From contig NZ_SHLX01000007.1 in assembly GCF_004764705.1 (NCBI RefSeq), positions 1 through 64,000 on the forward strand: 64,000 nucleotides of DNA, read 5' to 3'. Under the pieces are notes generated by a model. That model did not search any database and had not been told where the DNA came from. It saw nothing but the letters and a program-made list of their open reading frames with translations. Below are positions 42,044 through 50,235 of this stretch, piece by piece. The position numbers and the translations under genes were made by a program. Positions within the stretch are counted from its first letter, which is position 1. The number at the start of each line of letters is the position of its first letter. The DNA is from Paenibacillus cymbidii (GTDB taxonomy: Bacteria; Bacillota; Bacilli; Paenibacillales; NBRC-103111).

Positions 42044-43159
42044 TTATTTCAGCTTGTCGGGGTTAAGCCCAAGCAGCTCGGGGTGCACGAACAAGCCGTC
42101 CTTGCGCACGAGCACGTCGTCGAACCAGATTTCGCCGCCGCCGTATTCCGGCCGCTGGATGCACACCATGTCCCAGTGGATCGCCGAATAGTTGCCGTTG
42201 TATGCCTCGTCGTAACAGCGGCCGGGCGTAAAATGGAAGCTGCCGTCGATTTTTTCGTCGAACAAAATGTCCTGCATCGGCTCGCGGATGAAGGGATTGA
42301 CGCCGATCGCAAATTCGCCGATATACCGAGCACCTTCGTCGGTGTCGAAAATGCTGTTGATCCGCGCCGTATCGTTGGCGGTTGCGTTCATGATGCGCCC
42401 GTCCTTGAATTCGAGCTTCACATTCTCGAACGTAAAGCCGTTGTACGGGGACGGCGTATTGTAAGACAGTGTGCCATTGACCGAATCGCGCACCGGCGCC
42501 GTATACACTTCGCCGTCGGGAATGTTCATGACGCCGTCGCATTTGATTGCGCCGATGCCTTTGATCGAAAAGCGCAAATCTGTGCCCGGGCCGACGATAT
42601 GGACGCGGTCGGTGCGATCCATAAGCGCCTTGAGCGCGTTCATCGCCTGCGACATATTGCCATAATCCATCGTGCAGACGTCAAAATAAAACTGTTCGAA
42701 CGCCGCCGTGCTTTTGCTTGCCAGCTGTGCCATCGACGGCGATGGGTAGCGCAGCACAACCCACTTCGTCTTTTTGACGCGTATCTCAAAATGAACTTCA
42801 TGCTGGTAAATCGACGAATACAGCTTCATCTTGTCGTCCGGCACGTCGGACAGCTCGTAAATGTTGTCGCCGCCGCGCACGCCGATATAGCCTTGCATCT
42901 GCTCCATCTGATTGCGATCGAACGCCGCCCAGGCGCGCAGCTGCGCTTCCGTCGCGTTCATCAGCAGCGCCCGAGTAATCGTGTTGTTGCGCAAATTCAC
43001 GTACGGATGGCCGCCGGCCTTGTGCACGGCGTCCACCAAATCGGCGATCAGCGGCGTGTCGATGCCGAACGCCTCGATCAGAATGTTTTCGCCCGGCTGC
43101 ACCTTCACCGAATAGTTGACCAGCACGTCGGCAAGCTTCGTCAAACGCGGATCTTTCAT
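42044..43159 (-). CDS. M29 family aminopeptidase
   Basis: 371 residues from an ATG with AAAGGA 5 nt upstream. Typical features are the N-terminal LADVLVNYSVKVQPGENILI, the metal-site motif MNIPDGEVYTAPVRDSVNG, and the C-terminal HWDMVC and GGGEIWFDD. M29 enzymes (AmpS, AmpT) are cytosolic two-metal aminopeptidases that release N-terminal residues from peptides. The length fits the family. No signal peptide. Confidence 0.93.
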   Translation of the reverse strand: MKDPRLTKLADVLVNYSVKVQPGENILIEAFGIDTPLIADLVDAVHKAGGHPYVNLRNNTITRALLMNATEAQLRAWAAFDRNQMEQMQGYIGVRGGDNIYELSDVPDDKMKLYSSIYQHEVHFEIRVKKTKWVVLRYPSPSMAQLASKSTAAFEQFYFDVCTMDYGNMSQAMNALKALMDRTDRVHIVGPGTDLRFSIKGIGAIKCDGVMNIPDGEVYTAPVRDSVNGTLSYNTPSPYNGFTFENVKLEFKDGRIMNATANDTARINSIFDTDEGARYIGEFAIGVNPFIREPMQDILFDEKIDGSFHFTPGRCYDEAYNGNYSAIHWDMVCIQRPEYGGGEIWFDDVLVRKDGLFVHPELLGLNPDKLK

Positions 43160-43229
43160 CTTGTCCTTTGCCCCTTTCGGACCGATATCGACTTCTTTGC
43201 GCGTATCATAGCGGTAACGCCGGGCAATG

Positions 43230-45380
43230 TCAAGCCTCGGCCCGGTTCGCGTTTTCCCTGGCAATAGCGAGCAGCGGCGAAGGTTCCCCCGCGTGCATCA
43301 GGCACAGCTTGTGCAGCGCGCGCGTGCAGCCGACGTACAGCAGCTTGGCGTCCGCCGCGTTCGCCGCATACCGGCGCGCATCGCAATCGGCGATCAGCAC
43401 GGCGTCGAACTCGAGCCCTTTGGCCAAATAGACCGGAACGATCGACACGCCGCCGCGGTATTGCAGCTGGTCTTCCGCAATCAGCGACGCTTCCACGCCT
43501 GCGCCGGCGAGCTCGGCATGCAGCGCGCGGCAATCTTCGCCGGTGCGGCCGATGACCGCCACCGTCTTCAAACCCGCACCGAGCGCTTCGCCGACGTAGC
43601 CGGCGATCGCCTCGATCCGTTCCGTCGCGACGGCCTTTACCGCAAGCGTCTGCACCGGGTCGCCGCTGCGGAACACCGGCACGGCCGGCTCCAGGCCGGT
43701 GCCCGCCTGGGTCATGATGCCGTTCGCAAACGCGATAATTTCCATCGTGGAGCGATAGCTTTGCTTCAATTGAAAGTACGAGGCGGCGACGGGCGCGAAC
43801 ACGTCGGCATGCTCTTCCCAGCGCTCGATGCCGCGGAACGAGTAGATGCCTTGCGCCAGGTCGCCGAGAATCGTAAACGAAGCCGCGCCTTTCATATGCG
43901 CATTCATGACCGCGATTTGCAGCGGCGACGCATCCTGCGCTTCGTCGACGACGATATGGTCGAACGTTTCGTTGTCCGTGCCGCTCAGCCTGGCGCGGAT
44001 CCACAGCAGCGGCGCCAAGTCTTCGGGGGCGACGACATTTTTGGCCAGCCGCTTGCGTGTGCTTGCGGCAAGCTCATCCGGCAGCGCCGCTTCGGCGCGT
44101 TCCGCCGCCCACTCCGCCGGCTTCGGCAAGCCGAACAGCAGCTTATACACGGCCAGCGGCGATGTATCCGGCAGCTTCTTCATATAAGCGTTCAGCTTCG
44201 TCCGGCCGGCGGCCGTTTTCGCCTTGCGCTGCGCGGGATCGTGCACCGCCTGCAGCTGCATTTCGAGCCAACGCTTCATTCGTGCGGCCAGCCGTTCGCG
44301 CCGCATCGCCAGCGGATAGTGGCGGTACTCGTCCGCGAACCAGCCGCGAATCGTCGCCGCCGTCAACCGCGCGCCTTCCCACGGCACGAGATCGGCGTCC
44401 GGCAGAAACGCCCGTTCCAGTTGCTCAAGCCCGCGGTCGAGCCATGCCTTGAAGCGCAGCGAGCCTTTGGCCCGTCCCGGCGCGTCGTCGCCCAGCGGCG
44501 GCCGTTTGCCGCTCAGGGCGAACCAGCGCTTCGCCTCCTCGCGTTCGTCCGCCAGCTTGCACGAGCCGTCCAGCAGCGCCAGCGCCCAGTCGGCAAACGT
44601 CGTTTGCCGGATGTTGCCGACGCCAAGCTCGGGCAGAACACCGGAAATATAATCGAGGAACATCGCGTTCGGCGCAAAAATAATCATCCGTTCCGCCTTC
44701 ACCTGCTCGCGGTACTCATAGAGCAAGTACGCCAGCCGGTGCAGCGCGACCGTCGTTTTGCCGCTGCCCGCCGCGCCTTGAATGAGCAGCACCGCTTGCC
44801 GCGGCGCGCGGATGATCCGGTCCTGCTCCGCCTGAATCGTCGACACGATGTCGCGCAGCCGGTTGTCCTTGTTTTCGCCGAGCCGGTACAGCAGGAACTC
44901 GTCGCTGACGCAAAGATTATCGCCGCCGCGCACGTACGTATCGACGACGCGGTCCAGCGTCCGCTCGCGGATGGCCAAATTGCGCTTGAGGTGCACCGCG
45001 CCTTCGATCGTGCCTTCCGGCGCTTCGTAGCTCGCCGTCTCGTCCCCGCCGGTGAACGAGTAGAACAGCCCGGCGACCGGCGCGCGCCAATCGATGATGT
45101 ACGGCTCCTCCACATCGCTGCGGTCCATGCCCCGCTTGCCGATGTACAGCGGCTTCATGTCCGGCTGCCCGCTCTCCTGCCAATCGAGCCGGCCAAAATA
45201 CGGCTCCTTGCCGAGCACGTCCAGCCGCTCCCGCGACTCGGCCCGTTTCGCTTCCAGCACCTGTTCGAGGAAGTCGTCGCCATGGTACACGGGCGGGATC
45301 GCCGCGCGTTGCCTGGCGATTTCCGCCAGCGTTTCGCCAAGCCGCTCCTCTTCCTGCCGATATGCCTGCTGAGCTGTCAT
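43230..45380 (-). CDS. helD: HelD-like RNA polymerase recycling motor ATPase (UvrD/Rep-type)
   Basis: 716 residues from an ATG at 45380 preceded by GGGAAGGGAG. An N-terminal coiled-coil region (QEEERLGETLAEIARQRAAI) precedes Walker A GAAGSGKTT and motif II VVDEAQDASP; motif VI lies near VGCTRALHKL. The arrangement, with a split helicase core and N-terminal antiparallel coil, is that of Gram-positive HelD, which pushes stalled RNA polymerase off nucleic acid. PcrA/UvrD lacks this coil, so HelD is preferred. Confidence 0.85.
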   Translation of the reverse strand: MTAQQAYRQEEERLGETLAEIARQRAAIPPVYHGDDFLEQVLEAKRAESRERLDVLGKEPYFGRLDWQESGQPDMKPLYIGKRGMDRSDVEEPYIIDWRAPVAGLFYSFTGGDETASYEAPEGTIEGAVHLKRNLAIRERTLDRVVDTYVRGGDNLCVSDEFLLYRLGENKDNRLRDIVSTIQAEQDRIIRAPRQAVLLIQGAAGSGKTTVALHRLAYLLYEYREQVKAERMIIFAPNAMFLDYISGVLPELGVGNIRQTTFADWALALLDGSCKLADEREEAKRWFALSGKRPPLGDDAPGRAKGSLRFKAWLDRGLEQLERAFLPDADLVPWEGARLTAATIRGWFADEYRHYPLAMRRERLAARMKRWLEMQLQAVHDPAQRKAKTAAGRTKLNAYMKKLPDTSPLAVYKLLFGLPKPAEWAAERAEAALPDELAASTRKRLAKNVVAPEDLAPLLWIRARLSGTDNETFDHIVVDEAQDASPLQIAVMNAHMKGAASFTILGDLAQGIYSFRGIERWEEHADVFAPVAASYFQLKQSYRSTMEIIAFANGIMTQAGTGLEPAVPVFRSGDPVQTLAVKAVATERIEAIAGYVGEALGAGLKTVAVIGRTGEDCRALHAELAGAGVEASLIAEDQLQYRGGVSIVPVYLAKGLEFDAVLIADCDARRYAANAADAKLLYVGCTRALHKLCLMHAGEPSPLLAIARENANRAEA

Positions 45381-45545
45381 TTCCCCGACTCCCTTCCCGT
45401 TTCCGTCCTTTTGGTAGTGCGAACCATTATGCAGCCCTACTATTCTGCCACATTCCGCGCCAAAAGAATAGTCGCTTTCTTCGCCGGGAATCGGCAACCT
45501 ATTGACGCGAATTACGTCATTTAGGGGGAAGGAGGAAGTCCATTG

Positions 45546-46022
45546 ATGAAAAAATATGCGATCCTGCTCCTGCTGCTTTTGTCCGCATCAGCCTGCGGAG
45601 CGGAAAATGTGCCGGCCGAAGATGATTTTGCGGTGGCAGTAACGGTGGCGGACAAGGCGCTGAAAGCAAACGACGACCTGATCTTCGCAACCGAATTGAC
45701 CAACTTGTCCAAGCACAAGGCTACCATTCTGCATGCGGCGCCGCTCGTTCACGTGCAAATTTACGATGAGAACGACAAGCCGCTGATCGATTCTTTTGTG
45801 ACGGCTACGGTCGGCATCATACAGACGTTGCAGCCGAAAGAGACGTATCGGCCCGGAAACGACAACGGCGGCGGCGCCAAATCGATTCGGCTCGAAAAAG
45901 CCGGAACGTACAAACTGGTCGGCACGGCGTCTTTTTCTGTGGATACGGGCAGCGGGGAACGCAAGGAGTATAGGCTGCTTTCGCCGCCGGTTGAAGTCAC
46001 CGTGGCGGATAGCGGCGCATAA
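45546..46022 (+). CDS. Small lipoprotein of unknown function
   Basis: 158 residues. Lipoprotein signal (YAILLLLLLSASAC), then a beta-rich domain of Ig-like character (LIFATELTNLSKHKATILHA, YKLVGTASFSVDTGSG). The ATG has AAGGAGG 10 nt upstream; a TTG immediately before it is an alternative. It resembles BsuPI-type intracellular proteinase inhibitor domains in its strand pattern, but I cannot confirm this. It stands alone, divergent from helD. Confidence 0.75.
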   Translation: MKKYAILLLLLLSASACGAENVPAEDDFAVAVTVADKALKANDDLIFATELTNLSKHKATILHAAPLVHVQIYDENDKPLIDSFVTATVGIIQTLQPKETYRPGNDNGGGAKSIRLEKAGTYKLVGTASFSVDTGSGERKEYRLLSPPVEVTVADSGA

Positions 46023-46095
46023 GAGACGGCGAAACCGCTCCCGCTGCTCTCCGCTCCTGCCCGATTGCCTGCCGCTCCGATGAAGCGTCCTGAAA

Positions 46096-46285
46096 AATAG
46101 GCCATGTTTTATGGCCTATTCCTCTAAAAACGGGCAATATTTCTAATATAACCAGCAAAATCATTGGCTATTTTGGCTAAAAGGCCGTTTCGGGGGCCTG
46201 GCGGAGCAAATAAGCCATGCTTTCACTGGGTATTTCCGACGAGGCGGACGAAATCGGGAAAATAAGTCATTTTTCATTGGCTATT
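46096..46285. repeat. Cluster of three related imperfect hairpins
   Basis: AATAGGCCAT-gtttt-ATGGCCTATT (46096-46120) is a perfect 10-bp hairpin. Related sequences AATAAGCCAT...ACTGGGTATT (46209-46234) and AATAAGTCAT...ATTGGCTATT (46261-46285) follow, progressively decayed. The 332-bp gap between genes (46023-46354) otherwise holds only the terminator at 46313. Confidence 0.6.
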
Positions 46286-46312
46286 TTTTGGGGACAGGTG
46301 TGCAATCCCCAA

Positions 46313-46350
46313 ACAAAAAGCCCCACAACCGGCCGGCGGCGTGGGGCTCT
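46313..46350 (-). terminator. Terminator of the first SDR gene
   Basis: AGCCCCAC pairs with GTGGGGCT; on the minus strand the stem is followed by TTTTTG, directly after the SDR stop. Confidence 0.88.
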
Positions 46351-46354
46351 TGCT

Positions 46355-47140
46355 TCATAAGTCGTCGGTGATGCCGACATGCGCGGAAATGCCGCCGTCG
46401 ATCGTGTAGCTGGCGCCGTTGATGTAGCCGCCGTGCGGCCCGATCAAATGCTCCGCCAGGGCGGCGATTTCGTCCGGCAACGCGATGCGCTTAACCGGAC
46501 TTTTGGCCATGACGCGCCGCATGTAGTCGGCGATCGCGTCCGGCTGCACGCCAAGCGCAGTATCCACGTAGCCGGGGCATATCGCGTTGCACGTAATGCC
46601 GTATGGCCCCCACTCGGCGGCGATCGTTTTCGTATAGCCGATCATACCATGCTTGCTGGCAACGTAGGTCGACGAGTGCGCCGATCCGAGCAACCCCTGG
46701 ATCGAGGCGATGTTGACGATGCGCCCGAAGCCGCGTTCCTTCATCGACGGCAGCAGCCGGCGCGCGAACAGAAAGACGCTGCGCAGGTTCGTGTTCACGA
46801 TCCAGTCCCACTCTTCGTCGCTCACTTCGTCGACGCGATGAAACGGGCCGCCGACGCCGGCGTTGTTGACAAGCACGAGCGGCGGTTCGCCCCATTGCCG
46901 CTCCACTTCCGCGATCGCCCGCTCCACTTCGTCGCGGCGGCCGACATCGCAGCGCAGCGCCAGCGCCTGCCCGCCGGCTGCGGCGATGGCCGCTGCCACC
47001 TGCTGCGCCTCTTCCTCGCGGATGTCGAACACGCCGACGCGATGACCGGCTGCGGCGAGCCGCTTCGCCGTTGCGGCGCCGATGCCGCGGCCCGCGCCTG
47101 TGACGATCGCAGTCGTGATCCGCTCCCGATGCTGCTCCAT
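46355..47140 (-). CDS. Short-chain dehydrogenase/reductase
   Basis: 261 residues from an ATG at 47140 with GGAGGAGGGAA upstream. Cofactor motif TGAGRGIGAA, NNAG, catalytic Ser in NIASIQGLLGS, YVASK and the C-terminal SYTIDGG. The Asp in VFDIR after the second beta strand suggests NAD(H). Acts on a small alcohol or ketone in the cytosol; 3-hydroxybutyrate or acetoin-type enzymes are similar. It follows a second SDR gene on the same strand. Confidence 0.92.
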   Translation of the reverse strand: MEQHRERITTAIVTGAGRGIGAATAKRLAAAGHRVGVFDIREEEAQQVAAAIAAAGGQALALRCDVGRRDEVERAIAEVERQWGEPPLVLVNNAGVGGPFHRVDEVSDEEWDWIVNTNLRSVFLFARRLLPSMKERGFGRIVNIASIQGLLGSAHSSTYVASKHGMIGYTKTIAAEWGPYGITCNAICPGYVDTALGVQPDAIADYMRRVMAKSPVKRIALPDEIAALAEHLIGPHGGYINGASYTIDGGISAHVGITDDL

Positions 47141-47218
47141 AGTTCCCTCCTCCGCTGCGCCACTCAATTGGCCGGATGCCAATCTCGCCTATCGACTGGC
47201 ATCCGCACCCGGACGCAG

Positions 47219-47932
47219 CTACAAAACGCCTTTCGGCGGCAACAGTTTCACTTCGTCGATCCGCACGTGCAGCGGGCGCCTGGCGATGTCGAGCACCGTT
47301 TCGGCAACATCTTCCGGCTGCAGCATGTCGCCCGGATCGAAGCCTTCGCGCCCTTCCCAGATGTCGGTGTAGACGGCTCCGGGGCTGACGACGGATACGC
47401 GCACGTTATGCCGTTTGCCTTCCTCGTTCAGAATGTCGCAAAACCCGCGCAACCCGTATTTGGAAGCGCCATAGGCGCCGTTCTCCGCGATCGGGATATA
47501 ACCGGATACCGAGGCGATCGCAATTATGCGACCGCCACCCTGCTCCTTCATTCGCCGGAATGCTTCCTTAGAGCACAGAAAGGCGCCGGTCAAGTTCGTG
47601 CGCAGCATCCATTCCCATTCGGCGAGCGTCGTGTCGACGACCGGCTTGAACGCGCCGACGCCGGCGTTGTTCACCAGAACGTCGAGCCGGCCATAGGCGG
47701 CGTCCACTTGCCGGAACAGCTCCAGCACGCTCGCCTCGTCGGTCACGTCAAGCCGGACCGGCTTCACTTCCCCCGGCCGGGCGGCAAGCGCCGCCGACGG
47801 CTCCGGAGCCGTGCGGGATGTCACCCACACCGCCGCCCCTTCGGCCGCCATATAGTCGGCCATCGTCCGCCCCAGTCCGCGAACGCCGCCGGTGATGACA
47901 ACCGTTTTGCCTTCCATCGAACGTCTGCTCAT
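47219..47932 (-). CDS. Short-chain dehydrogenase/reductase
   Basis: 237 residues. Motifs TGGVRGLGRT, NNAG (VLVNNAGVGAF), Ser in ASVSGYIP, and YGASK. Arg/Ser in WVTSRT after the second strand suggests NADPH. The ATG has AAGGAGG 5 nt upstream. It lies 78 bp upstream of the other SDR gene and close to a Nudix gene; no pathway can be inferred. Confidence 0.92.
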   Translation of the reverse strand: MSRRSMEGKTVVITGGVRGLGRTMADYMAAEGAAVWVTSRTAPEPSAALAARPGEVKPVRLDVTDEASVLELFRQVDAAYGRLDVLVNNAGVGAFKPVVDTTLAEWEWMLRTNLTGAFLCSKEAFRRMKEQGGGRIIAIASVSGYIPIAENGAYGASKYGLRGFCDILNEEGKRHNVRVSVVSPGAVYTDIWEGREGFDPGDMLQPEDVAETVLDIARRPLHVRIDEVKLLPPKGVL

Positions 47933-47972
47933 GTTTCCTCCTTATACAAGACGTGCCTCCCGGACTACCATT

Positions 47973-48467
47973 CTACCAACGCTGCCGGCCGTACCTGTGG
48001 TCCGCAATCCGCGCCAGCGTCAGTTCGTACACATCGTCCTTCATCACATAGCTGTAAGACGGATCGCTGCGCACCTCGCTCGGCGACGGCGGTTCCGACA
48101 CGAGGCGAACCTCGTCCGTCTCATGGCCGCCCGGCAATGGGGACAACGATGCGATCAAGGCAATGTAAATCGATTTGACGATCGATGTGCGCCCGTCTTC
48201 ATCGATGCTGTACTGGCCTACCGGCTCCAGGACGGCGATCGTGGCGCCGGCTTCCTCCTGCGCTTCGCGTTTCGCCGCAGCTTCGGCAAGCTCGCCGGGC
48301 TCGATTTTGCCGCCGGGCAGCTCCCAGCCGCGTTCGCGATGCTTCACCAGCAACAGCCCGCCTTCGTAAAAGGCGAATACGAGCACACAGTTCGGCACGC
48401 CATATTGCTCCGGCTTAAACGTCAGTCTGACGAGCTGACGGTCCTTCGCTCCGGCAAACACATACAT
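47973..48467 (-). CDS. Nudix hydrolase
   Basis: 164 residues from an ATG with GGAGGAGG 8 nt upstream. The Nudix box is complete: GGKIEPGELAEAAAKREAQE followed by EAGA. Family members hydrolyse nucleoside diphosphates linked to another group; MutT-like housecleaning is typical at this size. The gene is in line with the two SDR genes 40 bp downstream, so co-transcription is likely. Confidence 0.92.
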   Translation of the reverse strand: MYVFAGAKDRQLVRLTFKPEQYGVPNCVLVFAFYEGGLLLVKHRERGWELPGGKIEPGELAEAAAKREAQEEAGATIAVLEPVGQYSIDEDGRTSIVKSIYIALIASLSPLPGGHETDEVRLVSEPPSPSEVRSDPSYSYVMKDDVYELTLARIADHRYGRQRW

Positions 48468-48554
48468 AGAAGCTCCTCCTCCATCCCATTGTCCGCCTTT
48501 CGATCCGACCTCGCGCCTGCCGTATGCCACCCGCTGCCCAATGAACGGACAAAG

Positions 48555-49484
48555 TTACGGCTGCTGGCGTTCCAGGCGCATGGCCAGTTGTTTGGCCGCG
48601 ATCATGCCCTGCCCCACTGCCGTTGCGATGCTGGAGAATGGCGGCTTCGTCGCTACGTCGCCGATCGCGTACACCGCATCGGCGCTTGTGCGGCACGTGT
48701 CATCCGTGACGATGAAGCCGTTCTCGTCGACGGCCAACTGGCCACGGACGAGCCGGCTGTTCGGCTCCACGCCGATGCGTACGAACAGCGCATCGGCTGC
48801 AACGAAGCGGATGGCGCCGTCCTTGTCTTCCACGCTCACTCCGGTCATTCGCGTATTGCCGTGCACTTCCGTAATCCGCGCGAACGGCAGCTTGACGATG
48901 CCGGGGTGGCGCAGCGCCGGCTGCAGAAATTCCTCCCGCGCCCGATACGCATCCGAACGATGAATCCACCAAACGGTCGCCCCCGCGTTCGCCAGCAGCA
49001 AGGCGCCCTCGGCGGCCCGGTCGCCGCCGCCGACGACGATCGCCGCGCGTCCGCGAAACCGGGCGCTGTCGCGCGCCGCCGAATACACTTCGCCGCGCGT
49101 GAGCAGTTCCTCTTCGCCGGGAACGCCGAGCCGCCTGTCGCTGCAGCCGGTGGCGAGAATGATGCCGCGCGCAAACAGCGACGAACCGTCGGCCAGGCAC
49201 AGTCGTTTGCCGGCGACATCGATCGACACGACGCGGCTATCGGTTGCTACGTCGCATTGCTGCAGCTGCAAATGGGCGGCGAAAGCGTCGCGAATTTGCA
49301 TGCCGCTTGCGGCCGGCAAGCCCGGGTAATCGATCACCGGGTTATGAATCGACGGTAAACTGCCGCCTACGGCAACGTTTGCCTCGATCAGTCGATGCGA
49401 GGCGCCCAGACGCTTGCACCACAATGCCGCCGCTATGCCGGCCGGACCGGCGCCGACGATGGCAACGTCCGTCTGCTGCTCCAT
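48555..49484 (-). CDS. FAD-dependent reductase of the thioredoxin reductase fold, no CxxC
   Basis: 309 residues. FAD motif GAGPAGIAAA near residue 11, ATG box ILATGCS, NADPH motif VVGGGDRAAEGALLL and the final FAD motif YAIGDVATKPP. In thioredoxin reductases the redox CxxC sits just before the NADPH domain; here that stretch reads VYSAARDSARF, so both cysteines are gone. The protein is therefore not a thioredoxin reductase; type 2 ferredoxin-NADP reductase (YumC-like) or another flavin reductase is likelier. Starts at an ATG 2 nt after the stop of the nucleotidase gene's frame end, implying translational coupling. Confidence 0.88.
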   Translation of the reverse strand: MEQQTDVAIVGAGPAGIAAALWCKRLGASHRLIEANVAVGGSLPSIHNPVIDYPGLPAASGMQIRDAFAAHLQLQQCDVATDSRVVSIDVAGKRLCLADGSSLFARGIILATGCSDRRLGVPGEEELLTRGEVYSAARDSARFRGRAAIVVGGGDRAAEGALLLANAGATVWWIHRSDAYRAREEFLQPALRHPGIVKLPFARITEVHGNTRMTGVSVEDKDGAIRFVAADALFVRIGVEPNSRLVRGQLAVDENGFIVTDDTCRTSADAVYAIGDVATKPPFSSIATAVGQGMIAAKQLAMRLERQQP

Positions 49485-49485
49485 C

Positions 49486-50028
49486 CTACATCCCCCATCG
49501 GCCATCGGTCAGCGCTTGTTCGAATTCCTGCCAGTCGCTGACTCGCGGCACGTCGACGTCGCGATTGTACGGATAATCCATCGCTACCGCCAACCGCCCG
49601 GACCCGCGGAACGCCTCCAGGTTTGGCGGCGCGTCGTCGAACAGCAAATCGCCGCAAATCAGTTCCTTGCGGTGCGAATAAATCAGGTTGCGTTTGCCGA
49701 TGAACGGCAAATGGCGCTCCACCCACAGCTCCTTGTCCGTGTAGGCATAAGTGCGGCTGCTGGTGACGATGACGACGTCGTGGCTGCGCTTCAGCCGACG
49801 AAGCGCGTCAATCGCGCCCGGCAGCGGCTGCAGCTCGAGAAACAACCCCGGTTCGTCGAGAAAATCGTAAATTTTGACCCCGCATTCCGGTTTGACGTAA
49901 ATCTCCGAATCCCAGCTTCTCAGCTTCGCCACCGACAGCGTGTCGTGGTAGCGTTCATTGTATCTGCGATGCCATTCCGACATTAAATCGACAATGACGG
50001 AATCCATGTCGACGAGCAATGTTGTCAA
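49486..50028 (-). CDS. 5'(3')-deoxyribonucleotidase-like HAD protein
   Basis: 180 residues from a TTG at 50028 with AGAGGTGG 5 nt upstream; an ATG at 50046 has no ribosome binding site. HAD motif I is DMDSV, motif II is in VIVTSSRTYAY, the conserved Lys in GKRNLIYSHRK and motif IV is LLFDDAP. This fits the NT5C-type 5' nucleotidases, which dephosphorylate (deoxy)nucleoside monophosphates in the cytosol. Its stop lies 1 nt from the reductase start. Confidence 0.85.
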   Translation of the reverse strand: MTTLLVDMDSVIVDLMSEWHRRYNERYHDTLSVAKLRSWDSEIYVKPECGVKIYDFLDEPGLFLELQPLPGAIDALRRLKRSHDVVIVTSSRTYAYTDKELWVERHLPFIGKRNLIYSHRKELICGDLLFDDAPPNLEAFRGSGRLAVAMDYPYNRDVDVPRVSDWQEFEQALTDGRWGM

Positions 50029-50235
50029 ATATTCCACCTCTTTCATCTATATAACGATACCATACCGGTTCCGCTTCGCGCAAAGAGCGGATCATTGACA
50101 CCTGATGAAACCGAACGGCAAGCTGATCCGTTATGAAAGAGGCATTAAAGTTGCGTTAAATTTTGTCGGCTGCGGCCCTGCAGTATATTTTTCCAGTATA
50201 ATTAAAAGGTGAAGCGAGAATTTGGAGGATGGCGG

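Noticed and set aside
43227-45524. 765-codon plus-strand frame opposite helD
   Set aside because: Antisense shadow with Arg/His/Gln bias; the minus strand has Walker A and DEAQDA motifs.
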